Assembly (NCBI RefSeq): GCF_901905185.1
Contig: NZ_CABFMQ020000073.1
Coordinates: 37,205-101,204 of the forward strand
Reading direction: 5' to 3'
Source: Methylocella tundrae
GTDB taxonomy: Bacteria; Pseudomonadota; Alphaproteobacteria; Rhizobiales; Beijerinckiaceae
Length of the DNA stretch: 64,000 nt
Shown: one piece after another, positions 36,601 through 44,467 of the stretch
Position numbering within the stretch: the stretch's first letter is position 1
How the letters are laid out: each line of letters opens with the position of its first letter
The notes under the pieces: model-generated
The model's input: only the letters and a program-made list of their open reading frames with translations
Databases searched by the model: none
What the model was told of the DNA's origin: nothing
Made by a program: the position numbers and the translations under genes

Positions 36601-36732
36601 CTTGTCCGAGACGTACTTGATGAACAGCATGAAAAGGACGTAGTCCTTATACTGGCTGGCATCCATGCCACCACGCAGTTCATCGCAGGACGCCCAAAGA
36701 GATGAATATAGATCGGACTTCTTGACTGCCAT
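33619..36732 (-). CDS. Type I methyltransferase fused to a single-TRD specificity domain (HsdM-S)
   Basis: From ATG 36732 (MAVKKSDLYSSLW, with GGAAAG upstream) the protein has 1037 residues. The HsdM half carries the N-terminal helical domain, QFYTP at 164-168, SAM motif I AYDPTCGSGSLLLK at 192-205 and the adenine-methyltransferase NPPF at 269-272. A long helical region (about 520-830) leads to one target-recognition domain, about residues 833-1000 (WREVSFFEAVSIVSGQ, FRRGDILYGKINPHLKK, GIPKINREELAGFRFRVP). The terminal coiled coil is EQESIALVLNDIDEELATLE. A separate hsdS gene is absent. One half-S domain per chain should give a palindromic target after dimerisation; that is inference. Confidence 0.9.
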   Translation of the reverse strand: MAVKKSDLYSSLWASCDELRGGMDASQYKDYVLFMLFIKYVSDKYANSDDLEPPLTIPRGASFGDMIALKGNPNIGDLINTQIIQPLVDSNESLARTDFPDFNDPNKLGEGNDRIERLTNLIAIFESPDLDFSKNRADHDDILGDAYEYLMRHFATESGKSKGQFYTPSEVSRIIAKVIGISPRNTVAGTTAYDPTCGSGSLLLKVAAEAGRRITLEGQEKDVTTAGLARMNMILHDFPTARIVAGNTLANPKFLDGDRLRTYDYVVANPPFSDKAWSNGIDTGRDPHARFSWGAPPRKKGDYAYLLHIIRSMRPNGKAACILPHGALSRGNAETEIRKALVKSGYLKGIIGLPPNLFYGTSIPACIIVLDKENAAARRGIFMVDASKGFRRDGAKNRLREQDMHRIVDTFTRANDVPGYARMVPHDEIAADGNSYSLSLRRYIDSSEAEDIQDIDAHLNGGIPVRDIDALAAWWKVMPSLRGQLFADLRPGYLSLTLPVEEVKAAIEDHSEFQAFTRAAGDVLAAWRTRTDATARAFGLNGHPREFIEAVSEDLLEAFRKAPLVDAYDVYQHLMDYWAEAMQDDAYLIAAVGWAAGAAPREIVKRKNKEGKLVWPEPGDYQIGKRRFTSDLVPSRLIIARHFAVDQAAIDALDARLAELEQEMAYKLEDGAGEDGLLTEVIEGEGEKQKITAKAIKARLKEIGRDADLADEREALLAYQALIDDFDEARKKRKAAEEKLYAKVHARYAAFTDDEVKELVAGDKWLATIEARVVSEVSRAAQLLTARTRLLAERYSEPLPRLKDDVARLDGRVTTHRQLLRGQKRLVGFSDQWREVSFFEAVSIVSGQVDPKNEPYRSMVLIGSEHIESGTGMILSLKSAAEQGAISGKYLFRRGDILYGKINPHLKKVAIAPFDGICSADIYPLRPRHGYSSRFLLSVLLAKEFTEFSVSLSARSGIPKINREELAGFRFRVPDEVEQESIALVLNDIDEELATLEKHISKLRAVAQAATQALLSSQRIQFNSNTSEVVERGTPNA

Positions 36733-36970
36733 TCGACGCTTTCCAAGTTGACGCGCGATATTCGCCACTTGAAAAGCGCGACTCGCCACCCCCATTTTTG
36801 AACACCATAGTCCGCGCCGTCGGCAACGCGAAGAGGCGTAGGACGAAGGGACGTTTTTTCTCGGATTGGCCGAGATCGCGCGCATTCTCGTTGCGACGCT
36901 TCCGCTTCTCTCACGCGGCCTGATCGTGTTTCTGAATGACCCTAAAAACGGACACAGTGCGGACACAAGC

Positions 36971-37005
36971 AAAAGCCCCGCCGGCGAGAGCCAAGCGGGG
37001 CTTTG
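36971..37005 (-). terminator. Terminator downstream of tRNA-fMet
   Basis: AAAGCCCCGC and GCGGGGCTTT form a perfect 10-bp stem with a 13-base loop. On the minus strand it follows the tRNA 3' end by about 30 bases and is followed by TTTTGC. Confidence 0.8.
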
Positions 37006-37034
37006 CATAAGCTATTGAATTAGCTTTTGTATTT

Positions 37035-37111
37035 TGGTTACGGGGACAGGATTTGAACCTGTGACCTTCAGGTTATGAGCCTGAATAGCTACCGGGCTGC
37101 TCCACCCCGCG
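37035..37111 (-). tRNA. Initiator tRNA-fMet (CAT)
   Basis: The 77-nt gene includes an encoded CCA. Anticodon loop CTCATAA is closed by TCAGG/CCTGA, and the T-arm contains GGTTCAAATCC. The first base C faces A at position 72, the unpaired C1-A72 that marks bacterial initiator tRNA. The second acceptor pair is G-T here. It lies between the restriction operon and IS256 debris. Confidence 0.93.
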
Positions 37112-37289
37112 CGACGCCAAAATCACGAATGGGAAGGCCAGTGCGGAGCTGCAAAACCGCTCATAGGGCGCTTGGATTTTACAACCGCGGCCACTGCAGA
37201 GAGTGGGAGCAGATCAAACGGTCTTTCATTATGCAACTGGATCAGCACGCCGAGCGCACTGTCGGGGCGAATTCTAAACACCGAGCTCG

Positions 37290-37870
37290 ACGGTTGCCTT
37301 GAGCGCGAGAACGCGGCTGGCGAGGCAATTGCCGCTACGGCCATTCGAAGAAGACGATGCTGACCGGCTCTTCAAAAATGACGGTGGCGATCTCGCGCGA
37401 CGGGGCCGGGACCTACGATCCGAAGCAAATGGCCAAATCCGCGCGATTTCCCGAGTTCGCTGATAAGATCACCTCGACGTACGCGCGCGGCATGACGATG
37501 TCGGGATTCTGGGCCATTTTTGGAGGACCTTATGGAATCGACGGCTCGCCTCATTTCGGGCGTCACCGACACCGTTCTGGAGGAAGTGGCGGAGTTGCAG
37601 AACCAGCTGCACGACGCCTGCTACCCGAGCTTTTTCTTCGACACAAGCCGCGTCAAGATCCGCGACAAAGGCGTCGTGCGCAACAGGGGCGTTTATATCG
37701 CCTTCGGCGTCCTGATTGCGGTTCATGCGGCGTCAGCGACATCCTGATCGCCGTCGTCGGCGGCCTCCAATCCAAGTCTTGCCCGCCGGGGTTCATGCGC
37801 CGCCTTTCCGCAGGCCATCTTCCAGTCCCGCATCGCGGGGTCGTTGAAAAAACGTCCCTTTCCGTGATTC
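37290..37870 (+). pseudogene. IS256-family transposase remnant
   Basis: Scattered plus-strand pieces occur in several frames: ISRDGAGTYDPKQMAKSARF and KITSTYARGMT near 37395-37500, then TARLISGVTDTVLEEVAELQ and PSFFFDTSRVKIRDKGVVRN at 37530-37690, then DILIAVVGGLQ. These match the order of an IS256 transposase, but the catalytic C-terminal half is missing. It is related to the family at 3981, but more decayed. Confidence 0.75.
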
Positions 37871-37907
37871 ACTTCTTCAATTCGATGATTTCATCCGGGG
37901 CGGCGGC

Positions 37908-38140
37908 ATGCTTGGGCGCAAGGAACGTGATCAGCTCGAATTGTTCATGACGGGTTCGCTACGTCAGCTTGTGCCAGACGACCACATCATCGCGCGGGTC
38001 GATCGCGTTCTCGATCTCTCATGGCTGGGTAGTGAAGTCGGCGATCTTTACTGCGAGGGAAACGGCCGCCCTGGGGTCGATCCGGAGGTGGCGGCGCGAT
38101 CGATGCTCGCCGGATTTCTGCTGGGGGTCAAGAACTCACC
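37908..38140 (+). pseudogene. IS1182/IS5-like transposase, N-terminal fragment (DUF772 type)
   Basis: MLGRKERDQLELFMTGSLRQ followed by LVPDDHIIARVDRVLDLSWL and NGRPGVDPEVAARSMLAGFL is the conserved start of an IS1182-type transposase. Similarity ends after GFLLG near 38130. There the sequence becomes the antisense of the integrase 3' end. The rest of the element is gone. Confidence 0.75.
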
Positions 38141-39298
38141 CCAAGCCTCCATAAGCGAACGCCGCTTTTCGAGCGCATCACCGCGCCGGTAAGCCAATTC
38201 TGTCTTGTCGCCGGTCACATGGGCAAGCGCCGCTTCGGCGATCTCGCGGGGAAAATGCGTTTCTTCGCCGCACCAGTCACGAAACGCGGACCGGAACCCG
38301 TGCACCGTCGCGTCGTGAACGCCGAGGCGTCGCAGCGCCATCTCCAGCGCCATGTTCGAGAGCGGCTTGTCGAGCCGCTGACCAGGAAAGGCGACTGCGC
38401 CGGTCCTGACCTTGGCGAGCTGCTCGATGATCTCGACGGCGCGGGGCGGCAACGGGACGCGATGCTCCCGGCCCGCTTTCATGCGCGCGGCCGGAACGGT
38501 CCAGAGCTTTTCGGCAAGATCGAATTCCGGCCATTCGGCGCCCAGCGCTTCGCCCGTGCGGGCGGCCGTCAGAATAAGGAATTCGAGCGCAAGCGCGCCG
38601 ATCGTTTCGCGCTCCCTCAATCTCGATACGAACCGGGGAACGTCAAGATAAGGCATTGCGGCATGATGCCCGCGCGAAAGCTTGTTCGGTTTTGGCAGCA
38701 GCTTGTCGAGATGGCCTTTCCATCGCGCCGGATTCAGCCGGTCCGCCGGCGTATGCCCGGCTACCCGCGCTGCGTCGAGAACGGCTTCGATCCTGCCCCG
38801 AAGCCGGGACGCGGTTTCAGGCTTGGTCTGCCAGATCGGTTTCAACGCCTCGAGGACGGTCGTCGTCTCTATGTTTTCGACGGGGACCGGCATTAGGGCC
38901 TTGCCGTACACTTCGAGCGTCATGCGCCATTGTGCGCGATGTTTGGCGTTGCGCCAGCTCGGCTCGTTGGCGAGCAGGAACTCATTGGCGACGTCGCCGA
39001 AAGTCTTGCGGCCCTGCTTTTCGGCCTGCGCTTTCTGACGGCTTTCGATCGGATCGCCGCCATCGGCTAGGACGGCTCTGTAGGACGCCGCGATCTCTCG
39101 CGCCTTGACGAGCGGCACGGCGATGACGGAGCCAAGCCCGGCTTCGCGCTGACGGCCGGCGCGCATCCACATAAAGGTCCAGCGCTTGGCGCCGCCGGCG
39201 TCGACCTTGAGATAGAGCCCGCCGCCGTCAGCGTGACGGCCAGGTTTTGAGAGGGTCGCGATGGTGCGCGCCGATAACCGATTGATTTTCTTAACCAC
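38048..39298 (-). CDS. Tyrosine-type integrase of a tRNA-Ser island, C-terminus altered
   Basis: The protein inserts mobile islands by site-specific recombination. The usual start INRLSARTIATLSKPGRHAD follows GTG 39298; the frame extends further to 39394 without family-like residues. The DUF4102 N-domain is followed by the catalytic domain: TAARTGEALGAEW (first Arg), HGFRSAFRDWC (HxxR) and the tyrosine in ELAYRRGDALEKRR. After MEAWGEFL the last 28 or so residues are antisense IS sequence, so the native C-terminus was replaced. The catalytic set is complete. It begins about 170 bases from the 3' end of tRNA-Ser, the classic attachment position. Confidence 0.88.
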   Translation of the reverse strand: MVKKINRLSARTIATLSKPGRHADGGGLYLKVDAGGAKRWTFMWMRAGRQREAGLGSVIAVPLVKAREIAASYRAVLADGGDPIESRQKAQAEKQGRKTFGDVANEFLLANEPSWRNAKHRAQWRMTLEVYGKALMPVPVENIETTTVLEALKPIWQTKPETASRLRGRIEAVLDAARVAGHTPADRLNPARWKGHLDKLLPKPNKLSRGHHAAMPYLDVPRFVSRLRERETIGALALEFLILTAARTGEALGAEWPEFDLAEKLWTVPAARMKAGREHRVPLPPRAVEIIEQLAKVRTGAVAFPGQRLDKPLSNMALEMALRRLGVHDATVHGFRSAFRDWCGEETHFPREIAEAALAHVTGDKTELAYRRGDALEKRRSLMEAWGEFLTPSRNPASIDRAATSGSTPGRPFPSQ

Positions 39299-39466
39299 TG
39301 TTTTTGTCTGCCTAACGCGCCGGTCAAAAACTGAGCCTAGCGAGCGTCCTAGTTTATAACTAGGATTGAGGCAAACGTTAAAAAACCGAGGCAAACACGA
39401 ATAACCCTTTAATGGACTGAACTATGGAGCTTTTCCGGGCCAGGCAAACTGTCAAAAACGGCAAAC

Positions 39467-39556
39467 TGGCGGAGGGAGCGGGATTCGAACCCGCGATACG
39501 GTTTCCCGCATACACACTTTCCAGGCGTGCGCCTTCAACCACTCGGCCACCCCTCC
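39467..39556 (-). tRNA. tRNA-Ser (GGA)
   Basis: The 90-nt gene has an encoded CCA, anticodon GGA in CCTGGAAAG, a long variable arm (GTATGCGGGAAACCGTATC) and T-arm GGTTCGAATCC. Its 3' end is the likely attachment site of the neighbouring integrase island. Confidence 0.95.
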
Positions 39557-40158
39557 GCATTTTCGCTAAAAGATTGGACGGATGTCCCTTTTCCTGCTCG
39601 GCCTGGAGTCTCTCCAAGGGCTCCCGGCGCCGCAGGCAACGCGAATCCGCGCACTATAGTGTCCCGCGCGGCGAGCGCAACCCGGTGAATGCAGCTTGCA
39701 TTGGGCGCCTCCGCCCGCGATTGCGCGCTCACCTGATGAGAAGACGCACCAGGCACTTTGGGGCGCTGCGGCCGCCCGATCAGACGAGGTCTGGATGTGC
39801 GGCTCGAAAAGGCGCATCGACTTGTCCGTGGACGGCAGATTTTGGGCCTTCCTCATGCGCGTTTGCGCTTTTTCGCATCAAGGACGCTTCGATGTCGCGG
39901 CGGCGCGCCATTTTTTTTTAGCGCGCGTCGTTTCCCGGCCAAATGACTCGCGGCGTCGCGATCCCCGCCCGGGCCTGCCCTGCCCTTGCGCCGGATTTCT
40001 TCGCGCGCCTTTGTCAAAGATGTGGACGCAAAAAACAACGCATGTATCATTCACCCTATTAGACTTGGCGGCGTGGCTTTCGAAAAAACAACAGCGCCGG
40101 AAAACAATATCGGCTCCTCAAAAGCTTGTTCGATAAATGATTAGTCAGGGAGGTTACG
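39557..40158. other. Intergenic stretch of about 600 bp, no supported gene
   Basis: Frames here overlap on both strands and look non-coding. The stretch contains homopolymer runs (nine T at 39911-39919). The promoter of the small-protein / radical-SAM pair should be within 40030-40140, where composition becomes AT-richer. Confidence 0.5.
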
Positions 40159-40539
40159 GTGACGGAGAATTTAGGGAAGCTTCTAACAGCCCTTATCGAC
40201 GCCGGAGCGGAACTTATTCCGGTAATCGAGAGTGACGATCAGGAAAAGCTGGGCGCGCTCGAAGAAAAAAAGCCTAAGCTTGGCAAAGAGGCCGTCGAAA
40301 CATTCTCTCAGAGCCGCTCCGTCCACACATTGGTACATGGTTATGCCACCCCCTCCTTCCGCGCCGCGCTGCAGGATCTTCTGAAAGAAGGGGTTCACAT
40401 CATCGAAGCGGCCGACGAAGATCACGAGCATCCCCTCGCTGAATTAAAGGCGAAAAGTCCGATCGCCGCGAAAGCGATCGACGCAGCGCAGCCGGGGCGC
40501 CAGCTTTGTGGCTGGGAGAGATGGGATAGACAGAAATAG
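40159..40539 (+). CDS. Candidate RiPP precursor upstream of a radical-SAM maturase
   Basis: GTG 40159 is preceded by AGGGAGG, a strong ribosome site. The 126-residue product is soluble, highly charged and helical (ELIPVIESDDQEKLGALEEK, PLAELKAKSPIAAKAIDAA). It has no family I recognise. Its last residues, LCGWERWDRQK, contain W119 and W122 separated by two residues. This spacing resembles the aromatic-x-x units that cyclophane-forming SPASM enzymes crosslink (Trp to the third residue). The gene ends 30 bases before the enzyme. A long leader and short core would be unusual but not unknown. Alternatively it is simply an accessory protein. The core assignment is inference. Confidence 0.5.
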   Translation: MTENLGKLLTALIDAGAELIPVIESDDQEKLGALEEKKPKLGKEAVETFSQSRSVHTLVHGYATPSFRAALQDLLKEGVHIIEAADEDHEHPLAELKAKSPIAAKAIDAAQPGRQLCGWERWDRQK

Positions 40540-40569
40540 AAGTAAATCACCACAACGCCCCGAATCCAG

Positions 40570-41712
40570 ATGAACCTGTCCGTGGTTGTGAAAGTTGCGG
40601 AAAGCTGCAACATCAATTGCAGTTACTGCTATATGTACAATGGGCCGGATGAGACTTGGCGGAGGCGTCCGCGCTTGATGGGCGAAAAGGTCTTCGCGGA
40701 TATGCTTCCGTTTCTGCGGAGCGCCTGCGCTTCAAACCCCATCAACTCTGTCCAAATCATTTTCCATGGCGGCGAGCCGCTTCTTTTGCCAAAGATACGT
40801 TTTTCCCGTTGGTGCGGCGAGATGGTCGAAGCAATAGGATCGCTGACGCGCCTTGAACTCGCCGTACAAACGAACGGAATGCTTGTCGATCAAGACTGGA
40901 TCGACGTGTTCCAGAGGCATTCCGTGCGTGTTGGAGTGAGCCTCGACGGCCCGCCCGAATATAACGACGAGTTGCGCGTCGATCACCGCGGCGGCGGCAC
41001 TTATCAGAGGGTTTGCAAGGGGCTTCAGTTACTCCAGGAGGCCGCCAGCGCCAAACGCATCAACTCGGTAGGCGTCTTATGCGTGATCGATCCAAGACGA
41101 GACGCCAGAAAAATATACAGACATTTCGTCGATGATCTAAAGATCGAGCATTTCGACTGTCTGTTGCCTGACTTCAATCATGCTCATAAACCGCCCTTCC
41201 CGATTTCCGAATATGGCCGGTTCCTCTGCGATCTCTTCGACGAGTGGTCCTCGCGCGAGGATGCGGAAGTGGACATTCGCATCCTCAGTTCGATTGTCTC
41301 ACTTCTTGTCGGCGGCCCCAGTTTTCTCGCCAGCCTCGGCCGGTCCACGGCGACGACCTTGACGATAGAAACAGACGGCGCAATTGGCGCTGACGATATT
41401 CTGCGCTCGTCTTCGCCAGGCGAAATGTGGCATGGAGGCTCCGTGTCGGATGTTTCATTCGCCGATCTGCTCTCCAGCGAATGGATGCGCTCCCATCGCG
41501 CCAGTCGCAGTGCGCCGTCCGAGTGTTGCAAATGCGTATGGGTATCGGCCTGCAATGGCGGATCAATGCTGCACCGCTATGACGATGAGCGGCGCTACGA
41601 CAATCGGTCGGTCTATTGCGACGCCTTGCGAATGATATATGTGAAGGTCGCCAACTACCTGATAGAGCGGGGACTTTCGGCCGGCGCCCTGGCGAGGGCT
41701 CTGGCTCAATGA
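40570..41712 (+). CDS. Radical-SAM/SPASM peptide maturase, cyclophane-forming type
   Basis: The 380-residue enzyme has the radical-SAM cluster motif CNINCSYCYMY (Cys13, Cys17, Cys20), then IIFHGGEPLL and VSLDGPPEYND, the usual SAM-binding strands. The C-terminal SPASM region has Cys319, 320, 322, 328 and Cys350, with NGGSMLHRYDDERRYDNRSV between the last two. The HRY ... DN-SVYC signature is typical of the enzymes that build three-residue cyclophanes (XyeB/FxsB/GrrM relatives). It would attach an aromatic ring carbon to a nearby side-chain beta carbon. No export or protease gene is adjacent; tex follows at 195 bases. The start has no strong ribosome site, so coupling to the upstream gene is likely. 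Confidence 0.8.
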   Translation: MNLSVVVKVAESCNINCSYCYMYNGPDETWRRRPRLMGEKVFADMLPFLRSACASNPINSVQIIFHGGEPLLLPKIRFSRWCGEMVEAIGSLTRLELAVQTNGMLVDQDWIDVFQRHSVRVGVSLDGPPEYNDELRVDHRGGGTYQRVCKGLQLLQEAASAKRINSVGVLCVIDPRRDARKIYRHFVDDLKIEHFDCLLPDFNHAHKPPFPISEYGRFLCDLFDEWSSREDAEVDIRILSSIVSLLVGGPSFLASLGRSTATTLTIETDGAIGADDILRSSSPGEMWHGGSVSDVSFADLLSSEWMRSHRASRSAPSECCKCVWVSACNGGSMLHRYDDERRYDNRSVYCDALRMIYVKVANYLIERGLSAGALARALAQ

Positions 41713-41907
41713 GCCCGGCGCCGCGAATCATTCGTGGCTTCGCCAACGAGAGCGGCCGGATAAAGCAACTCACGTCCGAGCTTGCCGGCGCGTCACCTTG
41801 ACGCTTTGCGGCGTGGCGGCGCTCCGATCGCCGCAGCGCGCCGATGTTGGAATCCCCCCTCGTCTGCCCTAAGGTCCAGACCCCGAATCGACGAGGACAC
41901 GACCCGA

Positions 41908-44226
41908 ATGGCTGCTGCAATCGACCGCATTTTGAAGACCATCGCCTCCGAAATCGCCGCTCGGCCGGATCAGGTGAAGGTTGCCGTCGATCTGCTCGAT
42001 GAAGGCGCGACCGTTCCCTTCATCGCCCGCTACCGCAAGGAGGCGACCGGCGGCCTCGACGACACACAGTTGCGCCAGCTCGAGGAACGGCTTGCCTATT
42101 TGCGCGAGCTTGAAACGCGCCGTGCCGCCATCCTTGAATCGATCCGCGCTCAGGACAAATTGAGCGACGAACTCGCAGGGAAAATCGCCGCGGCCGCCAC
42201 CAAGGCCGAACTTGAGGACATTTATCTGCCCTTCAAGCCGAAACGCCGCACTCGCGCCGAAATTGCCCGCGAGCGCGGTCTTGGCGCGCTCGCCGACCAG
42301 ATTCTGGCCAATCGCGATTGCGTTCCGGCGGAGCTTGCGCAAGCTTTCCTGACCGGCGACGTGCCGGACGTGAAATCGGCGCTTGAGGGCGCGCGCGATA
42401 TTGTGGCCGAAGCTTTCGCCGAGAATGCGGATCTCGTCGGGGCCCTGCGCGCCTATCTCAAAAGCAAGGCCATGCTTCGCGCCCGCGTTATCGAGGGCAA
42501 GGAGGAAGCCGGGGCAAAATTCTCGGACTACTTCGATCACAGCGAGCGCTGGGCGACGACGCCGAGCCATCGCGCGCTCGCCATGCTGCGCGGCCGAAAC
42601 GAGGAGACGCTATCGCTCGAAATCGAGATCGACGCGGATAGCGTCGCGCCGGTGAAGCCGGTCGAACAGATGATCGCGCAGCATTATTCAATATCGCTCC
42701 AAGGCGGCGCCGCCGACGCATGGCTGTTCGACGTTGTGCGCTTCGCCTGGCGGGTCAAGCTCTCGCTTCACCTGACGCTCGATCTGATGAACGAACTGCG
42801 CGAGCGCGCCGAGGCCGAGGCGATCGAAGTGTTCGCCCGCAATCTGAAAGACCTTCTTCTCGCCGCGCCTGCCGGCCCGCGCCCGACCATGGGCCTTGAT
42901 CCCGGCATCCGCACCGGCGTCAAGGTCGCCGTCGTCGACGCCACGGGCAAGCTGCTCGACACATCGACGATCTATCCGTTTCAGCCGCGCAACGATGTGA
43001 TGGGCGCCGAGGCGGAACTGGCGCGTCTGATCCGCAAGCATCGCGTTGAACTGATCGCGATCGGCAACGGTACGGCGAGCCGCGAAACCGACCGTCTCGC
43101 CGGCGACGTCATCAAGGCCCTGCCCGCGCCGCAGCCGACCAAGATCGTCGTCAGCGAGGCTGGCGCCTCGGTCTATTCCGCCTCGGCCAGAGCCGCAGCG
43201 GAGATGCCTGATCTCGACGTGTCCTTGCGCGGGGCGGTCTCGATCGCGCGGCGCTTGCAGGATCCGCTCGCCGAACTCGTCAAGATAGACCCGAAAGCGA
43301 TCGGGGTCGGCCAATATCAGCATGACGTCAATCAGACCCGCCTTGCCCACTCGCTCGACGCCGTCGTCGAGGACGCCGTCAACGCGGTCGGCGTCGATCT
43401 CAATATGGCCTCGGCGCCGCTGCTGTCGCGCGTATCCGGCCTCACCGCTTCGCTGGCCGACGCCATCATCGTGCATCGCGATCAGAACGGCGCCTTCAAA
43501 TCAAGGCGCGATCTTCTGGCGGTGCCGCGCCTCGGGCCCCGCGCTTTCGAACTCAGCGCAGGCTTTTTGCGCATCACGAACGGCACGGAGCCGCTCGACG
43601 CCTCTTCCGTCCATCCTGAGGCCTATGGTCTTGCACGGAAAATCATCACCTCGTGCGGACGCGATATTCGCTCGCTGATGGGCGATTCGGCGGCCTTGAA
43701 ATCGCTCGATCCGGCGCGCTTCGTCGATGAGCGTTTCGGCCTTCCGACCGTGCGCGACATTCTGCTCGAACTTGAAAAGCCCGGCCGCGATCCGCGTCCC
43801 GAATTCAAAACGGCGACCTTCGCTGAGGGCGTCGATGACATCAGCGCCTTGAAGCCCGGCATGATGCTCGAAGGAACGGTGACCAATGTCGCCAATTTCG
43901 GCGCTTTCGTCGATATCGGCGTGCATCAGGACGGGCTCGTGCATGTGTCACAACTCGCCGATCGCTTCATCAAGGACCCGAGCGCCGTCGTCAAAGCCGG
44001 CGACGTCGTAAAAGTGCGCGTCGTCGACGTCGATTTGAAGCGTAAGCGCATCGCGCTCTCCATGCGCAAAGACGACGGCTCCGCTTCGGCGATTCCGAGC
44101 TCAGCCAGGGGCGCAGGCGGCGATCCGCAAGTGCGGGCGCAGCAGCAAAGATCGACGCGGCAGGAGAAGAGCGCGACCCAGAGCGCGCTCGGCGCGGCTC
44201 TCAGCGAGGCTCTGAGGCGCCGATAG
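41908..44226 (+). CDS. tex: Tex-type transcription accessory / RNA-binding protein
   Basis: The 772-residue protein starts at ATG 41908 ([16 protein letters not shown]). It shows the complete Tex layout: N-terminal [20 protein letters not shown], a YqgF/RNase H-like core ([16 protein letters not shown]), helix-hairpin-helix repeats ([20 protein letters not shown]) and a C-terminal S1 domain ([20 protein letters not shown]). Tex binds nucleic acids and influences transcription and recovery from stress. Length and domains are normal for the family. It stands alone on the plus strand; the tail after about residue 725 is low-complexity and basic. Confidence 0.95.
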   Translation: MAAAIDRILKTIASEIAARPDQVKVAVDLLDEGATVPFIARYRKEATGGLDDTQLRQLEERLAYLRELETRRAAILESIRAQDKLSDELAGKIAAAATKAELEDIYLPFKPKRRTRAEIARERGLGALADQILANRDCVPAELAQAFLTGDVPDVKSALEGARDIVAEAFAENADLVGALRAYLKSKAMLRARVIEGKEEAGAKFSDYFDHSERWATTPSHRALAMLRGRNEETLSLEIEIDADSVAPVKPVEQMIAQHYSISLQGGAADAWLFDVVRFAWRVKLSLHLTLDLMNELRERAEAEAIEVFARNLKDLLLAAPAGPRPTMGLDPGIRTGVKVAVVDATGKLLDTSTIYPFQPRNDVMGAEAELARLIRKHRVELIAIGNGTASRETDRLAGDVIKALPAPQPTKIVVSEAGASVYSASARAAAEMPDLDVSLRGAVSIARRLQDPLAELVKIDPKAIGVGQYQHDVNQTRLAHSLDAVVEDAVNAVGVDLNMASAPLLSRVSGLTASLADAIIVHRDQNGAFKSRRDLLAVPRLGPRAFELSAGFLRITNGTEPLDASSVHPEAYGLARKIITSCGRDIRSLMGDSAALKSLDPARFVDERFGLPTVRDILLELEKPGRDPRPEFKTATFAEGVDDISALKPGMMLEGTVTNVANFGAFVDIGVHQDGLVHVSQLADRFIKDPSAVVKAGDVVKVRVVDVDLKRKRIALSMRKDDGSASAIPSSARGAGGDPQVRAQQQRSTRQEKSATQSALGAALSEALRRR

Positions 44227-44467
44227 GCGGCGCGTCCGCGCTGGCCTATTTCGCGCGATTCATGAATGCTTAATTTTCGAGGTCCTCTCTGGGAACTTCC
44301 CGCCTCGAGGGGCGCGAATCGATGTGCGCAATGACGCGGCGGCGGCAAAGCGCGCCTATATAATGGGAGACACGACATCACCCCGGGGACGGAGCGAATC
44401 ATTACCGTTTTCGGATCTCAATCGATGCGGATCTCCTCCGCAAAGTGAACTCCACGGAGACGGCGCC

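Noticed and set aside
35869..36705. 278-codon plus-strand frame
   Set aside because: It is antisense to the methyltransferase domain of the fused HsdM-S gene, which has complete motifs.
42688..43476. 262-codon minus-strand frame
   Set aside because: It is antisense to tex, which is intact and full length.
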